A DNA stretch of 64,000 nucleotides, taken from positions 89,111 to 153,110 of the forward strand of contig JBMHCC010000002.1 in assembly GCA_049890115.1 (NCBI GenBank). The letters run 5' to 3'. The position numbers and the translations under genes are program-made. The stretch comes from UBA685 sp049890115 (GTDB taxonomy: Bacteria > Pseudomonadota > Alphaproteobacteria > Puniceispirillales > Puniceispirillaceae). Shown piece after piece: positions 26,697-36,009 of the stretch. The notes beneath the pieces were generated by a model, which was not told where the DNA came from, searched no databases, and saw only the letters and a program-made list of their open reading frames with translations. Numbering within the stretch: position 1 is the stretch's first letter; each line of letters starts with the position of its first letter.

Positions 26697-26730
26697 GTTA
26701 TCGTCCCTTTATTTCTGGCATCAGATAGTC

Positions 26731-27954
26731 TTACAGCAAGCCACGCTCATCAAGCATTGGCAGAACAGCCTCTAGATCTTTATCACCGCGGCCACACATA
26801 TTCAGGATAACAATTTTATCCTTATCCATCTCTGGGATGATTTTTGAGGCAAAGGCAAGGGCATGTGATGGCTCTAATGCTGGAATAATGCCCTCTTTGC
26901 GAGAGCAAAGCTGGAATGCTTGCAAAGCTTCTTCATCTGTTGCACTCACATAATTAACGCGTCCGACATCATGCAAAAAGGAATGTTCAGGGCCAATACC
27001 AGGATAATCTAGGCCTGCCGAAATAGAGTGGGCATCTGTGATTTGACCTTCATCTGATTGCAGCAAATAGGTGCGGTTGCCATGCAATACACCAGGTGTG
27101 CCGCCGGTTAAGCTAGCAGCATGTAAGCCAGAATCAATGCCATGTCCTGCTGCTTCAACACCATAAATATCAACTGTGCTATCATCCAAAAATGGATAGA
27201 ATAGACCCATAGCGTTTGAACCACCACCAATACAGGCGATTAGCGCATCAGGCAAACGGCCTTCAGCTTCCATCATTTGATCTTTGGCTTCGATACCAAT
27301 GATTGATTGGAAATCACGTACCATTTCAGGGTAAGGGTGCGGGCCAGCCACAGTGCCAATGATGTAAAAATGTGTCTCAGGATTCGCAACCCAATAACGC
27401 AATGCCTCATTCATGGCATCTTTCAATGTTGATGTGCCAGATGTCACAGGGTGCACTTTGGCACCTAAAAGGCGCATTCTATCCACATTTGGTTTCTGGC
27501 GGCGCACATCTTCTGCGCCCATAAAAACTTCACATTCAAGATTAAATAGCGCACAGGCTGTTGCTGTTGCCACACCATGCTGGCCAGCACCTGTCTCTGC
27601 GATGATCTTGGTCTTGCCCATCCTTTTTGCAAGCAAAGCCTGACCAAGCACATTATTGATTTTATGGGCACCTGTATGATTTAGCTCATCGCGTTTTAAA
27701 TATAATTTAGCGCCGCCAAAATGCTCGCTCAGACCTTCTGCAAAATATAAAGGTGAGGGGCGACCAACATAATGTGTTTGATAATAGCGCAACTCTTTAT
27801 CAAAGGCAGGATCATTTTGCGCTGCCCGATAGGCTGCTTCAACAGACAGAATAAGAGGCATTAGCGTTTCAGCAACAAACCGCCCCCCATGAATGCCAAA
27901 ACGGCCATCTTCATCAGGGCCGCTCTGAAATGAATTTAATGTCGTTTGATTCAT
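26731..27954 (-). CDS. trpB: Tryptophan synthase beta chain
   Basis: PLP enzyme that joins indole and serine to make tryptophan. The PLP lysine is in ELNHTGAHKINNVLGQALLA, and the phosphate-binding loop in ACIGGGSNAMGLFYPFLDD. Other conserved stretches are IAETGAGQHGVATATA and LNMCGRGDKD. 407 residues is standard for TrpB1. It lies between trpF (80 bp upstream) and trpA. No Trp-codon leader peptide or attenuator is visible in front of the cluster. Confidence 0.97.
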   Translation of the reverse strand: MNQTTLNSFQSGPDEDGRFGIHGGRFVAETLMPLILSVEAAYRAAQNDPAFDKELRYYQTHYVGRPSPLYFAEGLSEHFGGAKLYLKRDELNHTGAHKINNVLGQALLAKRMGKTKIIAETGAGQHGVATATACALFNLECEVFMGAEDVRRQKPNVDRMRLLGAKVHPVTSGTSTLKDAMNEALRYWVANPETHFYIIGTVAGPHPYPEMVRDFQSIIGIEAKDQMMEAEGRLPDALIACIGGGSNAMGLFYPFLDDSTVDIYGVEAAGHGIDSGLHAASLTGGTPGVLHGNRTYLLQSDEGQITDAHSISAGLDYPGIGPEHSFLHDVGRVNYVSATDEEALQAFQLCSRKEGIIPALEPSHALAFASKIIPEMDKDKIVILNMCGRGDKDLEAVLPMLDERGLL

Positions 27955-28034
27955 TAGTCACAATATCCTTACAGCACAATTCTTGTCCGCTATGATATAG
28001 TGAAAAAGACAATAAAAACCACTGAAAACTGACA

Positions 28035-28703
28035 TTATTGGGCAGCTTTTACAAAGGCTGAGATTAAAGCATGATCTTTTACGCCTTTTTCAGCTTCTAC
28101 GGCTGATGAAACGTCAAAATAACATGCCTGTGTTTGGGCTTTTGCCTGTGCCAGATTATCAGGTTTCAGACCGCCTGCCAGCATCCAGGGAATTGTGATA
28201 TCCAATCCAGCTAGCAACTGCCAGTTAAAGTGATGGCCTGTCCCGCCAGGCATATCAGGATTGCCACTATCAGCGTCAAATAACAGCCAGTCAACATAGC
28301 CTAGATATGAAGCAGCTTGTGCCACATCATCGCTATCTTTGATACGCAATGCCTTCATGACAGGTCGGTTCATATTACGCCTGATATCAGCGCATCTTTG
28401 CGGTGTTTCATTGCCATGAAGCTGAATCATATCAGGGTTTGCATAGTGACAAATATCAGCCAGATACGCATCTGTAGCATCAACAACTAACGCCACTCTT
28501 ATCGGGCCATCTGATGTGGCAACCTCTTTTAAGACTTCAGCTTCTTGAAATGAAAGATGGCGCGGTGATTTTTCAAAAAAAACCATCCCGATAAAGGCAG
28601 CGCCCACCTTTGTGCAATGCTGATAATCAGCAACGCTGCGAATGCCGCATATCTTTGCCCCTGATGGCTTTAGCTGAGCTGAGATATCATAAGGTTCCAT
28701 CAT
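28035..28703 (-). CDS. trpF: Phosphoribosylanthranilate isomerase
   Basis: Third step of tryptophan synthesis, an Amadori rearrangement in a TIM barrel. The catalytic Cys is in AKICGIRSVAD. Also present are VGMVFFEKSPRHLS-type residues (FIGMVFFEKSPRHLS), the catalytic Asp in WLLFDAD, WMLAGGLKPDNLAQA and the final FDVSSAVEAEKGVKDH. The protein carries about 16 extra residues before the usual start, and two adjacent ATGs (28703, 28700) are possible. The order lapA-trpF-trpB-trpA is conserved in Alphaproteobacteria. Confidence 0.95.
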   Translation of the reverse strand: MMEPYDISAQLKPSGAKICGIRSVADYQHCTKVGAAFIGMVFFEKSPRHLSFQEAEVLKEVATSDGPIRVALVVDATDAYLADICHYANPDMIQLHGNETPQRCADIRRNMNRPVMKALRIKDSDDVAQAASYLGYVDWLLFDADSGNPDMPGGTGHHFNWQLLAGLDITIPWMLAGGLKPDNLAQAKAQTQACYFDVSSAVEAEKGVKDHALISAFVKAAQ

Positions 28704-28736
28704 GACACATCCCCTTGATAGTCAAATTTGTCAGCA

Positions 28737-29042
28737 TCATTCAGCGTCATTTTCAATTTGGATATGGTCATGATTGTGCTGCATCTGTTTATCATAACGT
28801 CTTTGTAGTGAAAATAATTTCAGGCGCAACTGGCTGACACGCAAAGAAGCTGCCAAAGCTGTTATAATCATCCCTGCGGCGAAACCAACAAAGACAGCTA
28901 GCCAAAGCGGCATTTCAATGCCAGCACCAACTGGCCAGAATGAAACAGATGTCACATCATGATTGGCAATCGCAAAAAAAGCGCAATAAGCAAAAAAGAT
29001 AAGGCTTATCATTATCCAGAAAAATTGGCGCAAGGCAGACAT
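28737..29042 (-). CDS. lapA: LapA family membrane protein (DUF1049)
   Basis: A 101-residue protein with two N-terminal transmembrane helices (FFWIMISLIFFAYCAFFAI and LWLAVFVGFAAGMIITALAA) and a basic cytoplasmic tail (LRLKLFSLQRRYDKQ). E. coli LapA works with LapB and FtsH to set LPS synthesis levels. No lapB is nearby here. In Alphaproteobacteria the gene commonly lies, as here, between ihfB and trpF. Confidence 0.82.
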   Translation of the reverse strand: MSALRQFFWIMISLIFFAYCAFFAIANHDVTSVSFWPVGAGIEMPLWLAVFVGFAAGMIITALAASLRVSQLRLKLFSLQRRYDKQMQHNHDHIQIENDAE

Positions 29043-29106
29043 AAGGCGCTGCTCCTAGGGATTGGCATCGCTGACAGGGCAGGGCATCATGCGATTAGCA
29101 AAATTT

Positions 29107-29388
29107 TTAGTCAGCGTTAAGACGCTCTTTCATTCCTTTTCCCATTTTGAAAAATGGTACTGATTTTGCGTCAACCTGAACAGATTCGCCTGTTCGTGGG
29201 TTGCGGCCAATGCGGCTTTCTCTGTGACGAACAGAAAAAGCGCCAAAACCACGCAATTCAACTCTATCACCATTTTCAAGCGCACCAATGATTGTATCAA
29301 ATACGGTGTTAACCAGCCGTTCAATATCACGGTGATACAGGCTTGGATTCTGGGCAGCCAGACGCGCAATCAATTCTGATTTTGTCAT
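29107..29388 (-). CDS. ihfB: Integration host factor subunit beta
   Basis: DNA-bending HU/IHF-family protein, 93 residues, that works as a heterodimer with IhfA. It opens MTKSELIARLAAQNPSL. The DNA-intercalating arm is RESRIGRNPRTGESV, with the conserved proline, and the body motif is VELRGFGAFSVRHR. IhfB rather than HU is indicated by the YHRDIERLVNTVFDTI helix and the position right after rpsA. In other Alphaproteobacteria a signal-peptide peptidase gene (sppA) often lies between the two; it is absent here. Confidence 0.93.
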   Translation of the reverse strand: MTKSELIARLAAQNPSLYHRDIERLVNTVFDTIIGALENGDRVELRGFGAFSVRHRESRIGRNPRTGESVQVDAKSVPFFKMGKGMKERLNAD

Positions 29389-29471
29389 TTTTTACACCCT
29401 AAACCTTATAGTCACATTCAAATCATGGCGATATTAATAAAAATCGTCAATCAAAAGCTAGCAAATCAGCC

Positions 29472-29503
29472 AAAAAAAAGACCCTGCCAAAGGCAGGATC
29501 TTT
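29472..29503 (-). terminator. Rho-independent terminator after rpsA
   Basis: Read on the minus strand, AAGATCCTGCC pairs with GGCAGGGTCTT (one mismatch) around a TTT loop and is followed by eight T. It lies 28 bp past the rpsA stop and separates rpsA from ihfB. Confidence 0.85.
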
Positions 29504-29530
29504 ATCATTTGTTAGATGATAGGGGTTTGA

Positions 29531-31243
29531 TTACTCATCACCACCATCTTTTTTGGCCAATGCGGCACCCAGAATATCACCAAGGCTAGCGCCTGAATCT
29601 GATGAGCCGAAATTCGCCATAGCTGCTTTTTCTTCTTGTACTTCACGTGCTTTGACAGACAAGGTCAATTTGCGTGACTTTGTATCAATATTTGTGATGA
29701 TAGCATCTAGCTTTTCATCAACAGCAAAACGCTCTGTACGCTGTTCTGAACGCTCGCGTGATAGTTCAACGCGGCGGATAAAGCCAGTTAGGCCTTCACC
29801 GACACGAACCTCAAGACCTTGTTCAGTCACTTCTGTGATTGTACATGTGACGATTTCACCTTTGCGAACCTGATCAACCAGGCCAGCATAAGGATCATCT
29901 GTCATTTGCTTGATACCAAGTGAAATGCGTTCTTTAGTGATATCGATATCAAGCACTTTGGCTTTCACAGTATCACCTTTATTGAAACCGCTCATCGCTT
30001 CTTCGCCTGTCACATCCCAAGAGATATCTGACAGGTGAACCAGACCGTCAATTTCAGCACTCAGACCAACAAACAGGCCGAATTCTGTGATATTGCGGAT
30101 TTCGCCGTCAATTTCAGTGCCAACAGGGTTAGCAGCTGCGAATTCTTCCCAAGGATTACCCTGAACCTGCTTCAGGCCAAGTGAAATGCGGCGCTTTGTC
30201 AGATCGATATCAAGAACCATGACTTCGATTTCCTGGCTGGTTGATACAATCTTGCCAGGATGGACATTTTTCTTTGTCCAGCTCATTTCTGATACATGGA
30301 CTAGGCCTTCAATGCCTTCATCCAGCTCAACAAATGCGCCATAGTCAGTGATATTTGTGACACGGCCAGTTAGCTTTGTGCCGATTGGGAATTTCTCTGA
30401 TGCGGCTTCCCATGGGTCTGACTGCAACTGCTTCATACCAAGAGAAATACGCTGTGTTTCCTGATTAAAGCGGATAACCTGAACATCAACTGTCATACCA
30501 ACTGTCAGAGCTTCTGATGGGTGGTTAATGCGCTTCCATGCAATATCTGTGACATGCAACAGACCATCAACACCGCCTAGGTCAACGAAGGCACCATAAT
30601 CAGTGATGTTCTTAACAACACCCTGTAATACCTGACCTTCTTCAAGGCTTGATACCAGCTCAGTTCTCGCTTCAGCACGTGATTCTTCTAGGACAGCACG
30701 GCGTGAGACAACAATATTGCCGCGGCGTCTGTCAATTTTCAGAATCTGGAATGGCTGTGGTGTACCCATCAAAGGTGCGATGTCATGCACGGGGCGGATA
30801 TCAACCTGTGAGCCTGGTAGGAAGGCTGTTGCGCCTGACAGGTCGACCGTGAAGCCACCTTTGACACGGCCAAAGATAACGCCTGTGACACGTTCTTGTG
30901 CTTCGAAAGCGCGCTCTAGCATGATCCATGCTTCTTCGCGTCTTGCTTTCTCGCGGCTGAGGACGGCCTGACCATCACGGTCTTCCATACGCTCAACATA
31001 AACTTCTACAACATCGCCTGATTTGATTTCGGCTTCTGCACCTGGTGCGCCGAATTCTTTCAGAGGCACGCGGCCTTCTGATTTCAGACCAACATCGATT
31101 ACAGCATAGTCGCCGGCAATATCAATGACATAGCCTTTTACAACACTGCCTTCGACTGAAATATTTTCGCCAAAGCTTTCAGCAAGCAGATCGGCAAAAT
31201 TCTCTTGGCCAGCCATGGCTGACTCAGTTGAGTTATTTGACAA
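29531..31243 (-). CDS. rpsA: 30S ribosomal protein S1
   Basis: Six-domain RNA-binding protein that brings mRNA to the small subunit. 570 residues hold six S1/OB repeats, most easily seen as GAFVDLGGVDGLLHVTDIAW, GAFVELDEGIEGLVHVSEMSW and GLFVGLSAEIDGLVHLSDIS, each ending in RISLG(M/L)KQ. The first two repeats are the divergent ribosome-binding ones (GYVIDIAGDYAVIDVGLKSE). The protein has the normal alphaproteobacterial length and a C-terminal acidic tail. It follows cmk, the classic cmk-rpsA order, with a 235-bp leader. Confidence 0.97.
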   Translation of the reverse strand: MSNNSTESAMAGQENFADLLAESFGENISVEGSVVKGYVIDIAGDYAVIDVGLKSEGRVPLKEFGAPGAEAEIKSGDVVEVYVERMEDRDGQAVLSREKARREEAWIMLERAFEAQERVTGVIFGRVKGGFTVDLSGATAFLPGSQVDIRPVHDIAPLMGTPQPFQILKIDRRRGNIVVSRRAVLEESRAEARTELVSSLEEGQVLQGVVKNITDYGAFVDLGGVDGLLHVTDIAWKRINHPSEALTVGMTVDVQVIRFNQETQRISLGMKQLQSDPWEAASEKFPIGTKLTGRVTNITDYGAFVELDEGIEGLVHVSEMSWTKKNVHPGKIVSTSQEIEVMVLDIDLTKRRISLGLKQVQGNPWEEFAAANPVGTEIDGEIRNITEFGLFVGLSAEIDGLVHLSDISWDVTGEEAMSGFNKGDTVKAKVLDIDITKERISLGIKQMTDDPYAGLVDQVRKGEIVTCTITEVTEQGLEVRVGEGLTGFIRRVELSRERSEQRTERFAVDEKLDAIITNIDTKSRKLTLSVKAREVQEEKAAMANFGSSDSGASLGDILGAALAKKDGGDE

Positions 31244-31432
31244 TTAAGTTCTCCGTTAACGCCATAGTTCAGCCTTGTGATAAAGCTGATTGCCTTTGCT
31301 GGATTAAAGGCTGCAATATTCATCTAAAGCACAGATAGCATCTCATTAGACATTGTTGTCTTGCTGCTATTTGGAATATCACCTGGACAATATGGCTATT
31401 CGTCTTTCATCCAGCTTGGTTAATTATAAACT

Positions 31433-31462
31433 CATCTGTTTGCTTTAGACTAAAAACAGATG
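31433..31462 (-). terminator. Weak hairpin between cmk and rpsA
   Basis: CATCTGTTT and AAACAGATG form a perfect 9-bp stem around a 12-nt loop, 17 bp after the cmk stop. On the minus strand it is followed by AGTTTATAATT, not a solid T run. It may be a weak terminator or an RNA stability element in front of rpsA. The rest of the 235-bp leader shows nothing else I can name. Confidence 0.3.
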
Positions 31463-31478
31463 ATGGATTTTGCCCATC

Positions 31479-32120
31479 TTATTGCTGATCTCTGACCATC
31501 TCTAAGATAAGTTGCAGCACTTCTTCGGCATTCTTTTGCGTTGTGTCAACAGAAATCGCATCTTTTGCGGCAATTAATGGCGCGGTTGTTCTATTTTTGT
31601 CACGTGCATCACGTTCGCTTAAGTCTGCTAATACTTGTGCAAAACTTAAATTTTCATCTTTGACAGACATCTCAAGAAAGCGTCTTTTGGCTCTTACCTC
31701 AATGTCAGCATCAATGAAAAATTTCAAATCAGCATCAGGCAAAATCACAGTGCCAATATCCCTGCCATCCAAAATAGCACCCTTGCCAGATGGCGGGTTT
31801 GCGGCAAAATCACGTTGTTTGTGAATAAGCGCATCTCTGACTTCTGAGATGCTAGCAATTTGTGATGCTAGGTCTGAAACAGCGGCATTGCGCAAAGATT
31901 CATCATTCTTTACAGGTAGTTGCAAATCTTCTGCCAGCGTGATGATTTGTGCTTTTTGGGACGTATTTTCAGGATTAGTCAGCCCCATTGTGAGCGCATC
32001 ACGCGCAACCGCACGATATAAGGTGCCAGTATCAAGATAATCAAAAGACAAGGCCATCGCCAATGTGCGCGCCAATGTGCCTTTGCCAGATGCTGCAGGA
32101 CCATCAATCGCTATTTTCAT
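31479..32120 (-). CDS. cmk: Cytidylate kinase
   Basis: Phosphorylates CMP and dCMP. The P-loop protein begins MKIAIDGPAASGKGTLARTLA, with DTGTLYRAVA, the NMP-binding DGRDIGTVILPDADLKFFIDA, and the LID region RDKNRTTAPLIAAKDAISVDT. The ATG at 32120 gives the usual 213 residues. A longer frame to 32168 would overlap aroA and add 16 residues outside the fold. It starts 19 bp after aroA. Confidence 0.95.
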   Translation of the reverse strand: MKIAIDGPAASGKGTLARTLAMALSFDYLDTGTLYRAVARDALTMGLTNPENTSQKAQIITLAEDLQLPVKNDESLRNAAVSDLASQIASISEVRDALIHKQRDFAANPPSGKGAILDGRDIGTVILPDADLKFFIDADIEVRAKRRFLEMSVKDENLSFAQVLADLSERDARDKNRTTAPLIAAKDAISVDTTQKNAEEVLQLILEMVRDQQ

Positions 32121-32139
32121 GCCATGCCCCTTTTGCCAA

Positions 32140-33471
32140 TTAGTCGCTAATTGCTGCGCCAATAGCATTCATTTTCGCTGCAAATTCTGGGAATGATGTG
32201 TTTATGGTTGCCACATCATCAACCTGCACAGCCTCTTGTGATACCATCCCCAAAACAAGGAAAGACATACCGATTCGGTGATCATGCTGGGTGTTAATAA
32301 TAGCGCCGCCTTTTGGGCTGCCGTCACAACCTTCAACAATCATATAATCATCACCATCTTCAACAGTGATGCCACATGCTCTTAGGCCATCTGCCATCAC
32401 AGCAATACGGTCTGTTTCTTTGACACGCAATTCTTCAACACCTGTCATAATCGTTTTGCCAGATGCCATCGCAGCAACCACAGATAGGATAGGATATTCG
32501 TCAATCATCGAAGCAGCTCGCTCAGCTGGCACAGTAATGCCAGTTAATTGTGATGAACGAATGCGTATATCAGCCACATCTTCACCACCTTCAAGACGCT
32601 GATTTGACAAGGTGATATCACCGCCCATTTCGATTAATGTTGTGATAAGGCCTGTTCGTTGCGGGTTCATCCCAACAGCTGGCAATGTCACATCACTATT
32701 TTTTGTGATCAAAGCTGCTGCCATTACAAAGGCCGCACTTGAAGGATCGCGAGGTACCATAATATCTTTGGCAAGCAATGTGCCGCCGCCTGTCAAAGTG
32801 ACTTGATGGCGGCCATCTTCTAGAATTTGTTGTTCACATGACAGGCCGAAATGACGCAGCATGGCTTCTGTATGATCACGCGAAATATGCGGCTCTGTGA
32901 CAATGGTGGTGCCACGCGCACAGATACCAGCTAATAAAATGGCTGATTTAATCTGGGCAGAAGCTACTTTTGGTGTATAGGAAATGGCCAAAGGATGAGT
33001 AGGGCCTGCCACAGTCACAGGCAATGTGCCTGTCTTTGATGTTGTGATTTGTGCCCCCATCTCAGCCAAAGGGTCTGTAATGCGGCGCATGGGACGCTTG
33101 GTTAGTGAGGCATCGCCAATAAAAGTAGCTGTCATGGACTGGCCAGCAATCAGTCCCATCAGCAAACGCACACCTGTGCCAGCATTGCCCAAATCAAGCG
33201 GCTTTTGCGGTGGTGTCAGCCCGCCAATACCAACCCCATCAACGATATAATCATCGCCTTGTTTGATAATCGCAGCTCCGCAATCTTTCATCGCCTGCAA
33301 CGTTGCTAATACATCATCACCTTCAAGCAGGCCTGAAATCTTTGTTCTGCCGACCGCAATCGCGCTAAGCATCAATGAGCGGTGCGATACAGATTTGTCA
33401 CCTGGTACATCAAAAGTGCCAGATAATGCACCTGCCTGATGTGAGGTCAAAGAAGCAAATTGTGATGACAT
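32140..33471 (-). CDS. aroA: 3-phosphoshikimate 1-carboxyvinyltransferase (EPSP synthase)
   Basis: Joins PEP to shikimate-3-phosphate in aromatic amino acid synthesis. Signature stretches are PGDKSVSHRSLMLSAIA, LGNAGTGVRLLMG, TKRPMRRITDPLAEMGAQI and ELRVKETDRIAVMADGL. Overall it resembles the alphaproteobacterial enzyme, but the PEP loop reads GNAGT, not the GNAAT of the glyphosate-tolerant CP4 enzyme. The start at 33471 (MSSQFAS) gives 443 residues; an ATG at 33495 adds eight. It opens the aroA-cmk-rpsA run. Confidence 0.95.
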   Translation of the reverse strand: MSSQFASLTSHQAGALSGTFDVPGDKSVSHRSLMLSAIAVGRTKISGLLEGDDVLATLQAMKDCGAAIIKQGDDYIVDGVGIGGLTPPQKPLDLGNAGTGVRLLMGLIAGQSMTATFIGDASLTKRPMRRITDPLAEMGAQITTSKTGTLPVTVAGPTHPLAISYTPKVASAQIKSAILLAGICARGTTIVTEPHISRDHTEAMLRHFGLSCEQQILEDGRHQVTLTGGGTLLAKDIMVPRDPSSAAFVMAAALITKNSDVTLPAVGMNPQRTGLITTLIEMGGDITLSNQRLEGGEDVADIRIRSSQLTGITVPAERAASMIDEYPILSVVAAMASGKTIMTGVEELRVKETDRIAVMADGLRACGITVEDGDDYMIVEGCDGSPKGGAIINTQHDHRIGMSFLVLGMVSQEAVQVDDVATINTSFPEFAAKMNAIGAAISD

Positions 33472-33773
33472 AGTAATTATCCGATTTCGTGTCATGATCC
33501 AATGATGTGTTGGCAGTACAAAACAGGGCTGCTTTATACTGCTTTAGTGTTATATCGCGCGCTTTATCGCCAGTCAAAGCAGATAATGGCGGCAAAATAT
33601 CTATGTGGTGTAAAAAATCATTTGTTTTTATGAAAATCTATTTTTACTTTGACAATGTCGATTTATTAGGTGAAATCGCTCTGGAAGAATAAAACTGGTT
33701 GCTGACATTGCTATCATATAGAAATGACAGGCCATTCAGGCTCTAAGCCATATCTGTTACAAGAGAGGATATT
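33472..33773. other. Divergent intergenic region between aroA and the TIGR02300 gene
   Basis: About 300 bp with no convincing gene. It must hold the promoters of both divergent transcripts. TTGACA at 33648-33653 on the plus strand and TATAAA/TATAAC-like boxes on the minus strand around 33530-33555 are candidates, but none has a good partner box at standard spacing. Confidence 0.3.
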
Positions 33774-34163
33774 ATGGGTAAGCAGGATTTAGGGAAGAAA
33801 AGACGTTGTGCCTCCTGTGGCATGAAATTTTATGATTTCAATAAATCAAAAATCGAATGCCCTGGTTGTCAGACAGAATTTAATCCTGACAATCTGCTGA
33901 AAAGCCGCCGTGGGCGCACTGCCAAAGCAAGCAGCGCTGCAGCTGCTGCGACAGACACGTTAGAAGATGAAAAAGATCTGATAGAAGATGACAGTGATGT
34001 GGCTGATCCAGATGCCGACACTGATGATCTTGATGATGGCTCACTTGCTGATATTCCAGCAGGTGATAGCGGTGATGATGAAGATGATGTGACATTGCTG
34101 GATGATGGCGGTGATGATGATTTTATCGATCATGTCGAAGATGATGATGGTGATGAAGCGTAA
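33774..34163 (+). CDS. TIGR02300 family zinc-ribbon protein with acidic tail
   Basis: The conserved N-terminal part (MGKQDLGKKRRCASCGMKFY, then FNKSKIECPGCQTEF) has two CxxC pairs forming a zinc ribbon. The rest is a low-complexity Asp/Glu-rich tail with DDGDD-like repeats, reaching about half of the 129 residues. This family is nearly confined to Alphaproteobacteria and normally sits next to aroA. Its function is not established. The ribosome site GAGAGGA is clear. tRNA-Ala follows 63 bp later. Confidence 0.9.
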   Translation: MGKQDLGKKRRCASCGMKFYDFNKSKIECPGCQTEFNPDNLLKSRRGRTAKASSAAAAATDTLEDEKDLIEDDSDVADPDADTDDLDDGSLADIPAGDSGDDEDDVTLLDDGGDDDFIDHVEDDDGDEA

Positions 34164-34226
34164 TCAGCTTCACTTTTTGCTTGCTTTTCAAGGTAGGCAA
34201 AGTTAACACACTATTCACCACTAAAT

Positions 34227-34302
<76 letters not shown>

Positions 34303-34312
34303 AGTGGCAACA

Positions 34313-34346
34313 AAAAACGGTCCTGATTTCAGGGCCGTTTTGTTTT
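34313..34346. terminator. Bidirectional terminator after tRNA-Ala and lptB
   Basis: AAAACGGTCCTG pairs with CAGGGCCGTTTT (one mismatch) around a short loop, with T-rich flanks on both strands. It can stop tRNA-Ala transcripts going right and the lptC-lptA-lptB operon going left. It leaves no room for rpoN, which usually follows lptB. Confidence 0.8.
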
Positions 34347-34381
34347 GGGTAAGATGATACGCTATTTGCGGCTTATTGATG

Positions 34382-35185
34382 TTATAGCGAAAAGCTGTCA
34401 CCAAGATAAACTTGGCGTACGCCTGAATGCAGAACCACATCTTCAGGTGTGCCATCCATCATCACAAGACCATCATGAATAATATAAGCACGGTCAATGA
34501 TATCAAGCGTCTCACGCACATTATGATCTGTGATTAACACGCCAAGACCTTGTTCTTTTAGCTGTGCGATTAGCTCTCTTATTTCAGAGATTGCAATTGG
34601 GTCAATACCAGCAAGAGGCTCATCAAGAAGCAAAAAAGTTGGCCGTGCTGCAAGCGCGCGCGCAATTTCAAGGCGTCGTCTCTCACCACCTGATAAATTG
34701 ATAGATGATGTATTGCGTAAATGTGTGATGCCAAATTCTGCCATTAAATGCTCTAGCATCGCTTCAATCGTATCAGTGTGCTTTTCAAACATTTCAAGCA
34801 CAGCTCTGATATTCTGTTCAACTGTCAGGCCGCGAAAGACGCTTGCTTCTTGAGGCAGATAGCCAATCCCTAATCTGGCACGTTCATAAAGCGGCAGATG
34901 CGTTATATCTCTGCCATCTAATAAGACAGACCCTTCATCGGCGTTAATCAGGCCAGATAAAATGTAAAAGGTGGTTGTCTTACCAGCGCCATTTGGCCCT
35001 AATAAGCCAACAGCCTCGCCACGTTTCACATTCAAGGTGACATTGCGGACAACACGTTTTTTCGAAAAGCTTTTACCAAGACCAGATGCTTGCAGGCCTC
35101 TTGTTTCATGAACCACACGCATCTTTGACTTATTATCTGTCATGTCGTCAGGCATGTGATTATCTTGGTTGGTCTTATTCGTCAT
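34382..35185 (-). CDS. lptB: LPS export ABC transporter ATP-binding protein LptB
   Basis: Cytosolic ATPase that powers LPS extraction through LptFG and the LptC-LptA bridge. Walker A is LLGPNGAGKTTTFYIL, the Q-loop lies in YLPQEASVFRGLTVEQNI, the signature is LSGGERRRLEIARALA, Walker B is FLLLDEPLAGIDP, and the switch His is in LITDHNV. The N-terminus carries about 25 polar residues before the ABC fold, so a later start such as the Met at residue 22 is possible. It lies 20 bp after lptA. The usual neighbours rpoN, hpf and ptsN do not follow. Confidence 0.95.
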   Translation of the reverse strand: MTNKTNQDNHMPDDMTDNKSKMRVVHETRGLQASGLGKSFSKKRVVRNVTLNVKRGEAVGLLGPNGAGKTTTFYILSGLINADEGSVLLDGRDITHLPLYERARLGIGYLPQEASVFRGLTVEQNIRAVLEMFEKHTDTIEAMLEHLMAEFGITHLRNTSSINLSGGERRRLEIARALAARPTFLLLDEPLAGIDPIAISEIRELIAQLKEQGLGVLITDHNVRETLDIIDRAYIIHDGLVMMDGTPEDVVLHSGVRQVYLGDSFSL

Positions 35186-35205
35186 ATTAGCCGATGCTTT
35201 GTTGC

Positions 35206-36006
35206 TTAATTGGTCGATAAAATGCCAGAAACGCGGCCACTATTTCCACTCGATAATAGCCGACTAGTCCCATTATTAAAGTCAATTTCAGCTTTTTGTC
35301 CATTTAAAATGCTGGCACCATCAATGATTTTGACATCACCTGTCAATAAGGCTGTGCCTTTTTCAGCATCATATATACCTTCATTTGCTTCTGCTTGTCT
35401 TGTGTCTGTCTGTTTGACGAAGACATTGCCATTGGCTGAGACTTGGGTGATTTCTTCAGCATCATTGAGCGTGATTTCAAGGATGTCACCACGCAAAACA
35501 CGCCCATCAGCCATTGTGATTTCGGCATTGCCACGCAATTCAGCAAAGCCTGACTGCCTGTCATAGTGAATAAGATTATCAGCTTTAATGACACCATCTT
35601 TGCTGTCAACAACAGCATCTGGACCTTCTAGGTGATAGATATCAGCGGCGACATCATAGGTGAGCTTGGCGCCTTTGCCGTTGAGATCAGCATCTTCAAA
35701 AGCGGCATTGGTATCAGCGATAACACGGGTGATATCCTGATTATCATCAGTGCTATCATAATAAGCTGTTAACTGGTCAGCCGAAATCATCTGCGTTCCT
35801 CTTTTGGCAATCGCATCACCAGTTGCTTGATAGAAACCCTGATTTTGATCCCAATAAAGCTCTTTTGCAGCAGATACCTCTAGAGATTGTGCGTGTGTGA
35901 TTGATATGAAAATCGCCTGTGAAAGCAGAGCTGCCGCAGCAAATACTGCCACTTTATGTCTTGTGATAGTGCCGATACTATGTTGTGAAAGTGACAATGA
36001 AAGCAT
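35206..36006 (-). CDS. lptA: LPS transport periplasmic protein LptA (OstA-like)
   Basis: Periplasmic bridge protein of LPS transport. The signal peptide spans about residues 1-39, ending in the cleavage-type FISITHAQ. The OstA/LptA beta-jellyroll shows as repeated short strands (FYQATGDAIAKRGTQMISAD, IKADNLIHYDRQSGFAELRG, LLTGDVKIIDGASILNGQKA). At 266 residues it is longer than E. coli LptA, as is usual for Alphaproteobacteria. It starts 3 bp after lptC ends, so the pair is coupled. Confidence 0.88.
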   Translation of the reverse strand: MLSLSLSQHSIGTITRHKVAVFAAAALLSQAIFISITHAQSLEVSAAKELYWDQNQGFYQATGDAIAKRGTQMISADQLTAYYDSTDDNQDITRVIADTNAAFEDADLNGKGAKLTYDVAADIYHLEGPDAVVDSKDGVIKADNLIHYDRQSGFAELRGNAEITMADGRVLRGDILEITLNDAEEITQVSANGNVFVKQTDTRQAEANEGIYDAEKGTALLTGDVKIIDGASILNGQKAEIDFNNGTSRLLSSGNSGRVSGILSTN

Positions 36007-36009
36007 GAT

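Noticed and set aside
28704..29106. Tryptophan attenuator leader before trpF
   Set aside because: trpF follows lapA with 33 bp, and there is no Trp-rich leader ORF or alternative hairpin pair.
32140..33471. Glyphosate-tolerant (CP4-like) EPSP synthase
   Set aside because: The PEP-binding loop reads GNAGT, whereas the tolerant CP4 enzyme has GNAAT.
33507..33692. 61-codon plus-strand frame between aroA and the TIGR02300 gene
   Set aside because: No ribosome site, odd composition, and it covers the region needed for two divergent promoters.
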